DNA of 64,000 bases from JABDBL01 sp963845445 (lineage in GTDB: Bacteria > Cyanobacteriota > Vampirovibrionia > Obscuribacterales > Obscuribacteraceae). Positions within the stretch are counted from its first letter, which is position 1. Every line of letters starts with the position of its first letter. The notes below the pieces were generated by a model, which saw only the letters and a program-made list of their open reading frames with translations, searched no databases and had not been told where the DNA came from. Positions 19,364-29,314 of the stretch are shown in pieces. The translations under genes were made by a program, and so were the position numbers. The stretch covers positions 124,001 through 188,000 of the forward strand of contig CAWJSE010000003.1 in assembly GCA_963845445.1 (NCBI GenBank), written 5' to 3'.

Positions 19364-22300
19364 ATGACCAAACGGGCACAACAACTTGATGCTCAGATAA
19401 AAAAACAGGAAATCTACCAGAAAGTTGGTGCTGGCGCGAAGGCTGTGACTCTTTCACGCGAGCAGTTCGATGCAGTTCTCTTTGATATGGACGGCGTTGT
19501 CACAAGAACAGCCGATGTGCATGCTACTGCTTGGAAGGAGGCTTTTGATCAATTTCTGACAAAGCATTTTCCGACGAGAAGTGCGCCATTTAGCATTGAG
19601 GCTGATTATCACAAATATGTTGATGGCAAAGCACGTTACGACGGGGTAGCAAGCTTTCTAAAATCAAGAAATGTCGAACTGCCTTCTGGTAAGCGAAATG
19701 ATCCGCCAGGTTTTGGTACAGTCTGTGCTTTAGGTAATCTAAAAAATAAAATTTTTCTTGAACAGTTGAAAGAGCATCATGTACAACCTTACGAGACTAC
19801 TCTAGCTCTTATTCAATCGCTAAAAAAAGCGGGCATAAAAGTAGCTATAATCACAGCCAGTGAAAATGGAGCCGATGTCCTTAAGGCAGCTAATCTGAGC
19901 CATGTATTTGACACCAAAGTCGATGGCTTGGATGCCTTACACCTGGGATTAAAAGGCAAACCGGCACCTGACTCATTTCTTCAAGCGGCAAAACAACTAA
20001 GTGTTCAACCAGCAAGAGCAGTGGTAGTTGAGGACGCCGTAGCTGGCGTAGAAGCAGGTCACAATGGCAAATTTGGATTGGTGATTGGAGTGGATCGAGA
20101 TAATAACGCAGAGCGACTTAAGCAAGGCGGCGCCAGCGTGGTTGTACACGATCTGGGTGAAGTTGGACTAGCAGGCGATTGTAATAAATTGCCGGGTATG
20201 GCCCAAGCCGAAATGGGCGTAAGTGATAAAAATTGGGTTGTAAGCTATAACGACTTTGATTCGCATATAGAAGGAAGACGAGAAGCACTTTGTGCCTTAG
20301 GCAATGGTTATTTTGTCACAAGAGCTTCTGCGCCGGAGTCTCAGGCCAATGGTATACATTCTCCGGGCACCTATTTGGCCGGTTTATATAATCGCATTCA
20401 AACAGATATTGCCGGGCTGAAACTTGAACATGAGGATTTAGTCAACACACCAAATTGGTTAGCCCTCACTTTTCAGATCGAAGAAGGGTCGTGGTTTGAA
20501 TTGGAAAAGACCCAGATTATTTCTTATCAGCAAGATCTTAATTTGCGTCAAGGGATCCTTTACAGAAACATTCGCTTCAAAGACGAAGTTGGTCGCGAAA
20601 CCAGTATCTCTGAAAGGAGATTTGTTCATATGCGGCATTACCATCTTGCTGGGCTTGAGACTATCCTTACTGCACATAACTGGTCAGGTAAACTTACAAT
20701 TCGTAGCGCCCTTGATGGCCGTGTGCTTAATGCTACTGGCGTATACACTTCCTTGGAAAAGGATAGGAAACATTTAGAACCCATTGAAAGTTCTGTTGAC
20801 GACGATATTCTCTATCTTAAAATGAAAACCACACAATCGCACATCACTATAGCTGAAGCTGCGCACACCAAAGTTTTTCGCAATGACAAAATAAAATCTA
20901 TAGAGCGTAGTAATATTATCGAAGACAATTATGTCGCACAAGACATGCTCATCCAAGTTGCCCAGGACGATCAAATTACGGTTCAAAAAACCGCTTCACT
21001 ATTTACTTCACGTGATAACGCTGTTTCAGAAGCTGGTTTATCCGCCCGCGAAGAGATCATTGCTTCACCGGAATTTAATACTTTAATCAAAGATCAAATA
21101 AAGGCCTGGCATTACTTATGGTGCCGCTTTGATTCAGCTCTTGAAACAAAAGAAAATACGCCTAAAGTCCAGCCATCATTGCTTTTACGTCTAAATAGCT
21201 TTCATGGTCTTACTACAGCTTCATATAACTCGATTGATCTTGACGTTGGACTGCCGGCGCGCGGTTGGAGCGAGGGCTATGAAGGGCACATATTTTGGGA
21301 TGATTTATATGTCTTTCCTTTCTTTAATATGCGGCCCCAGCTATCACTCGAGCGATGCTGAAATATCGATATCGACGTCTTGATGAAGCCAGAAAACTAG
21401 CAAAAGCTATGGGAGTTTGTGGAGCACGATTTCCGTGGCAAAGCGGTAGCTCCGGACGAGAGGAAACACCACAGGGCGGCTGGGATCAAGATAAAAAGGT
21501 TTGGAATCCCGACTACAGTCACCTGCAAATACATGTAAGCGCAGCTATAGCATTTAATATCTGGCAGTACTATCAAAGCACCGGTGATCTGAATTTTTTA
21601 TATATGTATGGTGCTGATATGCTAATTGAAATTGCCCGCTTTTTCGCGCATCTTGCTAAATACAACGACAAACGCAATCGTTATGAAATACATGGCGTGG
21701 TCGGTCCAGATGAATTTCACGTTCGCTATCCCGGTGCAAGTGAATCGGGTATCAATAACAACGCTTACACAAATTTGATGGCCGTATGGACTTTGTGCCG
21801 GGCTATGGAAATGCTCGATCTATTATGCGAAACTCAATCTAATGAAATCTGCGATCGCTTGAATCTTACTGGCGATGAATTGAAATTATGGGATGATGTT
21901 AGCCGAAAAATGTTTATACCTCTGCAAGCAAATGGCATAATTAGCGAATTTGAAGGATACGACAAACTAAAAGAATTTCCTCGGCAAAAAGATTGGCTTT
22001 ATCGATCGCGAGCAACTCAATCGAGCATTAAAGGAAGAAGCTGGTTTGCCCAATGAATATCAAGTTTCTAAACAACCAGATGTTTTAATGTTGTTTTATT
22101 TATTTTCGGCAGAAGAATTAAAAGAATTATTCGATCGTTTAAATTATGATTTCAATCCGGAATCAATTCCTCAAAACATAGACTTCTATTTTCGTCAGAC
22201 TGCAAGCGGTTCCAGCTTAAGCCGAGTGGCATTAGCTTGGGTTCTGTCGCGCAAAGATCGCCCAGCAGCTTGGAAGCACTTACAAGCAATCTCCACCAGC

Positions 22301-22717
22301 ACCAACTCGACCGGTTCAACAGAGAGTAAGGTTTATCCGCATTCCTATAAGGTATGGGAAGAAGCATTAGGTACTGACTTTTTTGACATCCAGGGAGGAA
22401 CAACCGCTAGTGGTGTGCACATCGGTGCAATGATAGGAACCGTGGACATTGTTCAACGTTGTTATGCGGGTATTGTATTTAAAGACGACATTCTCTGGCT
22501 CAACCCACGTCTGCCAGAAGAGTTAACGCGACTATCATTTCATTTGAATTACCGGCAGCATGCCCTACAGTGTGAAATCACACAAAAGACAGCAACAATA
22601 AGCAGTAGTGTGAGTAGCGCTCTACCTATTAGAATAGGCTTCAAAGATGAAATATACGAGCTTACACCTGGATCTAATAAAACTTTTGATATTTCTCCAG
22701 TCAAATCATGCCAATGA
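19364..22717 (+). pseudogene. Beta-phosphoglucomutase-like HAD fused to GH65 disaccharide phosphorylase, two frameshifts
   Basis: One gene in three frames: 19364-21361, 21355-22056 and 22046-22717. The N-terminus is a HAD phosphatase/mutase (LFDMDGVV, Asp 41/43; VVEDAVAGVEAG). The rest is glycoside hydrolase family 65: SYNDFDSHIEGRREALC, GHIFWDDLYVFPFFN, LKYRYRRLDEARKLA, WQSGSSGREET, GPDEFH (catalytic Glu at codon 21712) and SKQPDVLMLFYLFS. One base is missing in the C run near 21335 (restores PAITRAMLKYRYR) and one is extra in the A run near 21990 (restores KIGFIDREQLNRAL). Repaired length is about 1,117 aa. Phosphorolysis of trehalose or maltose to beta-glucose-1-P coupled to its mutase is the likely logic; it also resembles mycobacterial HAD-GH65 fusions. 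Confidence 0.85.
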
Positions 22718-22723
22718 AATCAA

Positions 22724-22840
22724 TTTCTAACGCATTTGGGGATGTGCTCAGCCACATTGCCAATAGAATACCAATGCTGGTAAATAAAATAATTGCTTTA
22801 CTCCGTCCGGTGAACGCACCTAGCGCTATCCCGAGCAATC
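22724..22840 (-). pseudogene. Remnant of an NCS1-type permease gene
   Basis: The minus strand reads KAIILFTSIGILLAMWLSTSPNALEI, nearly the same as the VILFTSVGMLFAMWLSTSPNALEV segment of the intact permease at 24431-25816. It is joined directly to LGAFTG, which in the intact gene lies about 720 bp further upstream. This is a small internally deleted relic of a paralogous permease, not a gene. The plus-strand ORF over it is only a shadow. Confidence 0.75.
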
Positions 22841-23077
22841 TTTATATTACACCGTGTTTAAATATGCTAGACATGCAATTTACGCATCTAGCCAAGAGGC
22901 AGTGCTTGTTATACTATCGAGTTATGAAAATTCTGCTCATAGCCACAGAAATCACAGGGAAAGCGCGTGCCACAATAAGAAAAAAATTACTGCTTAATTT
23001 GAATGTGTTATTAAGATAGCATTTTTCATAATCATTTGCTTCTTTAAATAGTCGGCAATTTCTTGAACAGCTTCGCG

Positions 23078-23185
23078 AACATAGATTTTAAATCAAAGTT
23101 TTTTACCATCGAAACAAAGAATAATCGTCAACACTTTCTACCTCTAACCAAATTCACTGCGACAACGTTAGATTATTTGAAAGAT
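23078..23185 (+). pseudogene. Tyrosine recombinase fragment
   Basis: Translation NIDFKSKFFTIETKNNRQHF, then LPLTKFTATTLDYLK, matches with few changes the middle of the integrase at 61933-63154 (NIDFKSKFFTIEDTKNNRQH, then YLPLTKFTIATLEHLK). The DNA is also alike. Only about 36 codons remain; both ends have been lost. It marks an old integration or deletion event between the GH65 and M28 genes. Confidence 0.8.
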
Positions 23186-23188
23186 AGT

Positions 23189-24382
23189 TTAGCCTTTGGG
23201 AGGAAATGCTTTACAAAGATCTGCGTAGAACTCTTGATCAGCAAAAACATTTGCTAAACGGACAAGAACATCGAAATCTATACGTATCAAATCATCTATG
23301 GTCGTATGTCTTACTTCGTTAGGAAAATCGGACAAGAACAAACATGGAATTCCAGCTTTATTAAAACTCGCGTGATCGCTTGTTCCAGAACGTGCAATTC
23401 TATCGGGTACATTCCAGTGCTGACGCCGAAAAGCCTTTCTAAGACAAGCTATCATTATTTCCGAAAGTTTGCCATAACGATCTGCAGTGTAAATATGTAG
23501 CTCATTGATCCCTACAGAATCAGGGCATATGACACATCCTATTTCGTTTAGCTTATTCTCTGACTCAAGCCATTTTACATAGTTGCGAGAACCCATATTG
23601 TTTGCTTCTTCCCCATCAAAGAATATAAATCTAGCAGTATTTTTATGGTCCCAAATCGAGAGAACAGCCAGCAAACAAGCCACACCACTGGCATTATCGT
23701 TTCCACCAGGTGAACAACGACGACTATCAAAATGCGTTATAAAACAAGGATGCCCTGCCGCATTACCAACATCAACAATCAAATTAGTGATATTTATTGA
23801 AGATTTTGCTACTTCAATTTTTAAATCTACGGACACGCTAGGAGCTATCAGTTTTTGTACATCTTCGGACAAAATAGCAAAACCGGGAACTAATGGTTCA
23901 GTATTGAAACGCATACAATTGCCACTATAGAGACCATGATATCCTTCACGAAACCATGCTACTGCGGCCGCAGGACTAGCTAAGCGACACATATCCGATT
24001 CATGCAATACACCAAGCTTAACTAAAACAAGAGAGTCTTTCGCCGGAGGATTATTATCAAAATCTTCTCTTGTCTCATAAATTGTGGGCAATACCCTCCT
24101 TCCTGATAAATTGGCGCAGAGAGTGCTTAGACCAGGCAAAATTGATATTGAAACACAATCAGTGTTTGACCGAAGAGTACAATCCCAACTTACTGGTTTT
24201 CTAAGTATCGTACTCGTTTGATGTTCTGAATAGGCTAAACCCAAACTGGTAATTTCAGAGGCTATATAAGAGCGAGTACGATCATTTCCCTCAGTTCCTA
24301 GCTCGCGAGAACCTATTTTTTCTACAATGTGTCGCAAATGTTCTTCAATAAGAGGTTTTAGTTTTTGTTGTTTGAGCAGCAT
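23189..24382 (-). CDS. M28-family zinc aminopeptidase/amidohydrolase-like protein
   Basis: 397 aa. Zinc-ligand pattern of family M28: THFDS (His 217), GGNDNASGVA (bridging Asp 229), FFDGEEANN (Glu 258/259), CPDSVG (Asp 288) and EVRHTTIDD (His 359). SGTSDHASF and AGIPCLFLSD are also typical. No signal peptide, so probably cytoplasmic, removing N-terminal residues from peptides or acting on a related amide. It is followed 48 bp downstream of an NCS1-type transporter gene on the same strand, suggesting a scavenging unit. The start is near RBS-poor sequence; an internal start is possible. Confidence 0.85.
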   Translation of the reverse strand: MLLKQQKLKPLIEEHLRHIVEKIGSRELGTEGNDRTRSYIASEITSLGLAYSEHQTSTILRKPVSWDCTLRSNTDCVSISILPGLSTLCANLSGRRVLPTIYETREDFDNNPPAKDSLVLVKLGVLHESDMCRLASPAAAVAWFREGYHGLYSGNCMRFNTEPLVPGFAILSEDVQKLIAPSVSVDLKIEVAKSSINITNLIVDVGNAAGHPCFITHFDSRRCSPGGNDNASGVACLLAVLSIWDHKNTARFIFFDGEEANNMGSRNYVKWLESENKLNEIGCVICPDSVGINELHIYTADRYGKLSEIMIACLRKAFRRQHWNVPDRIARSGTSDHASFNKAGIPCLFLSDFPNEVRHTTIDDLIRIDFDVLVRLANVFADQEFYADLCKAFPPKG

Positions 24383-24430
24383 TGCTAACCAATTTCCTTA
24401 AATATACCGACCGCTATAGTTAAATGTTTT

Positions 24431-25816
24431 CTATTTAGCAAGTACCTTTTCAGCTAATCGCGGTTCTGCAACTTTAGTCTGCAAAACTTTTTTATTAGTA
24501 GCAAGCCGCAGACAGAAATAAATAATGGCACCAGTCAATGATGCTTGCAGTGCACAAATACCCACCTGCAATGATGCAGTACCAGGTATTATGCCTGAAG
24601 TGATAATGCCAACAGCATATGCACAAACCAAAGCGATGATAGCCGGAAATTTAAATTGAGGAAGATCATTAGCTTTTGCTACGAAGCTAAAATCATGTTT
24701 AATCTTAAGTACCTTGCTTAGCAATAAAAATTCGATACATAGTATTACTGTTGGTGCTGCTCCGATAACAGCATTGATGGAGCAAACCACTTCTAACGCA
24801 TTTGGAGATGTGCTCAGCCACATTGCAAATAGCATACCAACGCTAGTAAATAGAATAACTGCTTTACGACGATCCGTTTGCACCACACTTTCAAAAACTG
24901 TAATGCCTCCATAGAGATTTGAATCGTTGCAAGCGAAATAACTGAGGATCATTATTAACCCAAGTAGTAGGGGTGCCGGGCCAAATACAAAGCTGCTCAA
25001 TATATTCATCGACCCATCGGTATTGGTAATACCAGTAAGATTGGCCAGGAGCCAGCCTGTCACTGGAAAAAGAAACAAACCAATGACAATTGCAACTGTT
25101 AGAGGGATAGCGATTGGCCCTACTCGTGATTTAGAAAATCTCCAGAAATCAGGCTCATCGCCCCAAACACCAAGACCGAGTATATAAGAACTAATAACAG
25201 TCATTGCATAAGATAATGATTGATTGTGACTATGAGTCCAAATAGAAGCCGGAGATAAGGCAATAACTTTTGTGGCAGTAAGCGCTACCCAAATAGTCAA
25301 TATCGGAGCGACCAGGAATCTGGCAAAATTGACTATGCCAGTAAAGCCAAAAATGTTATTAATACACATAAATGCTGCCAGTAAAGCCGCCAGCCACATA
25401 GTAGGAATTGCTGTATGAAAAATACTGTTCAGTCCCTGAGCCAAGAGGGCTGCACATAAGGCATAGAAAGCGATGAAGACCCAGGCAAAATTTAAAGATA
25501 CAAACTTTGAGCCAATAGAGCCATACACTCGGCGTACTAAGAGTCCCCAAGTCTGTCCGGTGAGCGCACCTAGCCAAGCAGAACAAGTAGTATAGAAGAC
25601 CAGCAGAACACAACTGGTGGCGGCACAAATCAATACTTGCTGGAGAGAGAAACCGCTGCGATACCAGTCAAAACCAGCCATCACGGTAGGAAAGCTAACA
25701 ACCATAGTTAGCCATAAAAGACCCATAGACAAGGGACTACGCCGCTCCGACATAGGCACGATACTAACAGTATAATCCTGCTGTTTTGCTGCTGCTTCAC
25801 TTTGCGGCATAGGCAA
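24431..25816 (-). CDS. NCS1-type purine/cytosine permease-like transporter
   Basis: 461 aa, about twelve membrane helices. N-terminal SLGLLW-like segment, TCSAWLGALTGQTWGLLVRR, YILGLGVWGDEPDFWRFSK and FACNDSNLYGGI are typical of the cytosine/purine/allantoin permease family. Substrate is probably a nucleobase or related ring compound, driven by sodium or protons. It is upstream of the M28 gene and downstream of a BMP-type binding lipoprotein, all leftward; BMP proteins often bind nucleosides, so the region looks devoted to purine scavenging (inference). Confidence 0.8.
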   Translation of the reverse strand: MPMPQSEAAAKQQDYTVSIVPMSERRSPLSMGLLWLTMVVSFPTVMAGFDWYRSGFSLQQVLICAATSCVLLVFYTTCSAWLGALTGQTWGLLVRRVYGSIGSKFVSLNFAWVFIAFYALCAALLAQGLNSIFHTAIPTMWLAALLAAFMCINNIFGFTGIVNFARFLVAPILTIWVALTATKVIALSPASIWTHSHNQSLSYAMTVISSYILGLGVWGDEPDFWRFSKSRVGPIAIPLTVAIVIGLFLFPVTGWLLANLTGITNTDGSMNILSSFVFGPAPLLLGLIMILSYFACNDSNLYGGITVFESVVQTDRRKAVILFTSVGMLFAMWLSTSPNALEVVCSINAVIGAAPTVILCIEFLLLSKVLKIKHDFSFVAKANDLPQFKFPAIIALVCAYAVGIITSGIIPGTASLQVGICALQASLTGAIIYFCLRLATNKKVLQTKVAEPRLAEKVLAK

Positions 25817-26016
25817 AATCCATTGAGTACTCTTTTAACGCTTTGGGGAGAATAACATCTAATGCTTTTGAGAGAATAACATCGACGCCAAAGAGTATCA
25901 AGGATAGAATTACGCAAATTCTATTTCTGATCATTAAAAACTCTCTCTTAAAATCGACTTAAACCTCTACCAAAAAGCAAACATTAAATGCCCTAAAAAT
26001 TAAGACAAAAGACAAA

Positions 26017-27117
26017 TCATTTACCTGAATACCCCTCTACCCCTGGCACCACCCAGTTCATATGTTCTATACAATGATTATCTGCTGTTTTTCCCGGCGG
26101 GATTTTTAGCTTCCCCCGATTGTCTTTAATCGGCCCCGTGAAAATATCAAGTTTGCCGTCTTTGATTTTTTGAAAAATTAAGTTACCTTGCGATTTTGTC
26201 TTATCCGAAACCATATTTCCAAAACTAGTCAATGTTACATACCCATCCTTGGCTCTGTAATATTCTGTTCCTGGTTTCCAATTACCATTAATTACTTCCA
26301 GCAAAATTCTTTTATACAAAGGTCCAAAATTCCACGACAAACCTGTAAGCCATGCTTTAGGAGCTTGTTTGCTGAGATCTTCATGTATGCCAACACTATA
26401 GATCGCTGCCTTTTCAGCACATCGTGAGACGGTCAAAGAACTGTCTAAATTAGAAACGACAATATCTGCGCCGTTTTCTGCAAGAGCCTTTGTGGCTTCA
26501 GCTTCGGTGGACGGATTATTCCAACTGTTCGTGCACACAAGATGTACAATGACTCTGGGGTTTACAGACTTAGCGCCAAGGGTAAAAGCATTGACACCAA
26601 CAAGCACACCGGGCACAGCATGGCCAACTATGTAGCCAATACTGTTGCTCTTAGTTTGCCTTCCTGCAACAATGCCAGCAGGATATAAAGGCTCAAAGAA
26701 ATAAGGAAAATATATTCCTACATTTGGTCTTTGTTGTTCGTTATATCTGCCAATTTGCAGAAAAATAACATCAGGATGATGGGCTGCCACTTGCAATATT
26801 GGTTCGTAGAAACCATAAGCAGTTCCAAATATTACTTTGGTGCCTTGGGCAATCATTTTTTCCATTACTCTTACTGCCTCAGCATTCTCCGATACGTTTT
26901 CAGCACAAATCGTTTGCACTTTCCCTTTCATGTTTTCTTCTAAATATAATCTTCCTTCATTGTGTGCTTTATTCCAGCCATAATCACTAACATATCCGCA
27001 TAACACAAAACCGACTTTGATTGGAACCACTTGTTTAATAGATTCATTGGTTGCAAAAGTCGTATTGTCACAGGCAAGTAACAAGGCGAAGGCTAGAATT
27101 AGTCTAAGCAAAATCAT
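26017..27117 (-). CDS. BMP-family (PnrA-like) substrate-binding lipoprotein
   Basis: 366 aa. N-terminus ends in a lipobox-like LLLAC, so it is probably a lipoprotein. Family blocks: KVGFVLCGYVSDYGWNKAH, IFGTAYGFYEPI, PDVIFLQIG, NSIGYIVGHAVPGV, NGADIVVSNLD and the C-terminal HMNWVVPGVEG. BMP/PnrA proteins deliver nucleosides, or sometimes other ligands, to an ABC importer. No ATPase or permease subunit is adjacent, so it is an orphan here. Its start overlaps the decayed end of a second BMP gene. Confidence 0.88.
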   Translation of the reverse strand: MILLRLILAFALLLACDNTTFATNESIKQVVPIKVGFVLCGYVSDYGWNKAHNEGRLYLEENMKGKVQTICAENVSENAEAVRVMEKMIAQGTKVIFGTAYGFYEPILQVAAHHPDVIFLQIGRYNEQQRPNVGIYFPYFFEPLYPAGIVAGRQTKSNSIGYIVGHAVPGVLVGVNAFTLGAKSVNPRVIVHLVCTNSWNNPSTEAEATKALAENGADIVVSNLDSSLTVSRCAEKAAIYSVGIHEDLSKQAPKAWLTGLSWNFGPLYKRILLEVINGNWKPGTEYYRAKDGYVTLTSFGNMVSDKTKSQGNLIFQKIKDGKLDIFTGPIKDNRGKLKIPPGKTADNHCIEHMNWVVPGVEGYSGK

Positions 27118-27345
27118 TTAGGTAATTACCTTCCACGCCTGGCACAAAAAAAATTCATTTTGGCTACCCAATCAAAATCAGGGCTGTGTCCACTGCTAGT
27201 CTTACTTTGTCATCGCCATCCATAAACAGGATCCTTGAATACAACAAACTTTTTCGATGCGATTTTATTACTTAAGTCTGTTGCTTCATTACGAACGGTC
27301 ATTAGTACTTGAAATCCAAAAGGTGTAAGTGTAGTGACACCACCA
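27104..27345 (-). pseudogene. Decayed 3' part of a second BMP-family gene
   Basis: The minus strand reads GVTTLTPFGFQVLMTV, then SNKIASKKFVVFKDPVYGW, and after a frameshift MNFF + VPGVEGNYLNDFA before a stop. This matches the C-terminal end of the intact neighbour (YVTLTSFG, KIKDGKLDIFTGPI, MNWVVPGVEG). An in-frame TGA and at least one frameshift have destroyed it. The ancestral arrangement was two BMP genes in tandem, overlapping at the junction. Confidence 0.75.
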
Positions 27346-27520
27346 TATTACAATTAAATTGCTCACTATGCCATTTTCTGCAACCCAAGGTACACTGCTT
27401 TCCACAATGATCACTAAACACATTTCGCCTCATTTATTTGGTGACCCTACTCTATTTCGCGACCAATCCAATTATTAGGCAACGCTAATACTTTATTGAA
27501 ACATTGATGGATAGAAGATT

Positions 27521-27575
27521 TGGGCGAGAGAGGACTTGAACCTCCAAGGATTGCTCCACTAGATCCTAAGTCTAG
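27521..27575 (-). repeat. attL: tRNA-Leu(UAG) 3' half
   Basis: The minus strand gives an anticodon arm with loop CTTAGGA (anticodon UAG), a long class-II variable arm, a T arm (GGAGG TTCAAGT CCTCT), an acceptor strand CTCGCCC and discriminator A. No D arm or 5' acceptor lies to the right, so this is not a functional tRNA. The same 53 bp recur at 61745. Confidence 0.85.
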
Positions 27576-27690
27576 GTAATGACGATTTTTGGCGTTATAC
27601 GGGCTTATATCTTCTTTTATTAGAATAGACAGCTTGTCTGCCTTTGGCTTGTTTTTTCGTATGAACTCATGATATCATGGAATCGAAATC

Positions 27691-27768
27691 TGATCGGTTA
27701 TTGATCGGTTAGAGAAAATCCGATCAGGGTTGGATCAAAAATTTCGGTTGATCGGTTAGTGATCGGTC
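27691..27768 (+). promoter_or_regulatory. Integrase arm-type sites (TGATCGGTTA pairs), left end
   Basis: TGATCGGTTA starts at 27691, 27702 and 27749, and TGATCGGTC at 27760. Each pair is spaced by exactly 11 bp (one helical turn). An identical-spacing pair occurs at 61670/61681 inside the other end. Position next to attL and the integrase suggests binding of the integrase N-terminal domain and self-regulation. Confidence 0.7.
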
Positions 27769-27812
27769 AAAAAGGTCTAGGAAATCGAGGCAAACAATCT
27801 AGGGGATCGGCT

Positions 27813-29105
27813 ATGACGTATTCAAGTGTTGCTGACAGTAAAATCCTTTCCCTCACAGACGCATTCGCTGAAAACACGACGGTCGTCGGTGAGTGGCGAG
27901 ATTCCAAGCTGCCCGGCTTCCGATTCAAGGTAACTCCTGCTGGCAACAAGGTTTGGTTCGTAGAGAATGTTTTGCATGGCACACGCAAATCAATAACTTT
28001 GACCCTGGGGCGCCACCCGGCCATTCCTGCCAAAGAAGCACGCAAGGAAGCAACCCGCCTGCTCTCGTTGCTTCGCCAGGGAGTCGACCCGCGCCTAGAA
28101 CGGAAGATGCAGGAGAAGCAACAACAAGCTCAATGGGCAACTAACGAGCAATTGGAGAAACACACAGTAGAATCGGTTCTTGCCGATTACCTAAGGCGAA
28201 AATCCCTCAAGCCCGGAACCATCGACAACTATCGCATTGTGGCCAACGCCTATCTGTTTGATTGGATGCGGCGTCCACTCTGCGAAATAACAAAGGATGA
28301 AGTTGAAAACAGATTCCGGCAGATTTCTCGCAAAGAAATCCGTGACGGCAAGGGTGGCCCTGGTGCGGCTAACAACACGATGCGCGTTCTAAGAGCGTTG
28401 TTCTCTTTTGCGCATGATATGTACGAGCTACCGGATGGCTCACCGGTGGTTCCTCAAAATCCAGTGCGACGACTGAACCAGCTTGACTCATGGAACAAGT
28501 TGAGACGCAGGCAGACTGTGCTGTCTCAGAATGACTTGCCGAAATGGTACGCAGCGCTCAACAAGCTGGAAGACAAAGTCATGGCCGATTACTTTTTGTT
28601 TGTTCTGCTAACTGGACTGCGAAAAAATGAGGCGGCACACTTGAAGTGGCAGGATGTTAATAGCAATGATGGCTATATTGAAATTATGAATACCAAGAAC
28701 AAAAGAGAATTTGCCTTGCCACTGTCGCGACGCCTGAAAGATATTCTCAAGCGTCGGCATGATCAGATAGCCGACAAAGACAATCCTTATATTTTCCCGG
28801 GACCCGGCAAAACTGGTCGTTTCGATCTACGCGGCCATCATTTCAACCTGGTCACTGCTGAGTGTGGGGTTACGTTTGGTTTGCATGATCTCCGGCGAAC
28901 CTATCTTACTCAAGGTTTTTTGATGGGCCATGATCTGGAGACGCTTAAGAAACTGGCGAATCACAAAACTCGCGGCTCAGATGATGTCACTAAGGGCTAT
29001 TTAATTGTGAGCGTTCACGACATGCTTGGTCCGATGGAAAAGGTGGGCGAAAGGCTTTGGGATCTGATGGCAGCAACAGCGTCCAGATCGCCGAAGAAGA
29101 AATGA
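27813..29105 (+). CDS. int: Tyrosine integrase of element A
   Basis: Started at the ATG with AGGGG 7 nt upstream (430 aa); a GTG at 27759 would run into an arm site. N-terminus is the arm-binding DUF4102 type (SKLPGFRFKVTPAGNKVWFVE, KSITLTLGRHP). Central core-binding SAM-like part, then the catalytic part with TGLRKNEAAHLKW (Arg), LHDLRRTYLTQ (His-x-x-Arg) and VTKGYL (Tyr). These are the P4-like integrases that target tRNA 3' ends, agreeing with the tRNA-Leu half 240 bp upstream. It appears intact. Confidence 0.93.
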   Translation: MTYSSVADSKILSLTDAFAENTTVVGEWRDSKLPGFRFKVTPAGNKVWFVENVLHGTRKSITLTLGRHPAIPAKEARKEATRLLSLLRQGVDPRLERKMQEKQQQAQWATNEQLEKHTVESVLADYLRRKSLKPGTIDNYRIVANAYLFDWMRRPLCEITKDEVENRFRQISRKEIRDGKGGPGAANNTMRVLRALFSFAHDMYELPDGSPVVPQNPVRRLNQLDSWNKLRRRQTVLSQNDLPKWYAALNKLEDKVMADYFLFVLLTGLRKNEAAHLKWQDVNSNDGYIEIMNTKNKREFALPLSRRLKDILKRRHDQIADKDNPYIFPGPGKTGRFDLRGHHFNLVTAECGVTFGLHDLRRTYLTQGFLMGHDLETLKKLANHKTRGSDDVTKGYLIVSVHDMLGPMEKVGERLWDLMAATASRSPKKK

Positions 29106-29314
29106 TGGCCACTGCCCATAGTCCCAAATCGACTTGGGAGGTGCGTGGCCGGCTGATTGAGCACTTGTTGCTAATTCTGCGACAAGCTGTCGCAGAACTT
29201 ACCGGCTTAGATAGTGAAACAATGCGTGGAGAGATGCAGTATTTGCTGGACCTCCTTCGGGGTGGACACAGGCTGAGTGTCCGGCAATTGTGCAGGCGCC
29301 GCCTGCACAATTAG
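29102..29314 (+). CDS. Small ORF overlapping integrase end
   Basis: 70 codons. Its ATGATG overlaps the integrase stop, suggesting translational coupling. The sequence is helical (RLIEHLLLILRQAVAEL, TMRGEMQYLLDLL) with an arginine-rich end (LCRRRLHN). No family recognised. It ends on the strong inverted repeat at 29286-29312. Confidence 0.45.
   Translation: MMATAHSPKSTWEVRGRLIEHLLLILRQAVAELTGLDSETMRGEMQYLLDLLRGGHRLSVRQLCRRRLHN
29286..29312. terminator. Perfect 13-bp inverted repeat between convergent genes
   Basis: Arms AATTGTGCAGGCG and CGCCTGCACAATT around a single C. It lies where the rightward int/small-ORF unit meets the leftward excisionase gene. Without a T run it may be a bidirectional attenuator or protein site instead of a classical terminator. 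Confidence 0.5.

Noticed and set aside
22708..23019. ORF of 103 codons on the plus strand
   Set aside because: It is antisense to a permease remnant; the same shadow occurs opposite the intact permease at 24714.
27521..27575. Functional tRNA-Leu
   Set aside because: No D arm and no 5' acceptor strand; the same holds for the halves at 44165, 46710, 46897 and 61745.
27759..27812. GTG start for integrase A at 27759
   Set aside because: It would place the N-terminus inside an arm-site repeat; the ATG at 27813 has an AGGGG at 7 nt and fits the family start.
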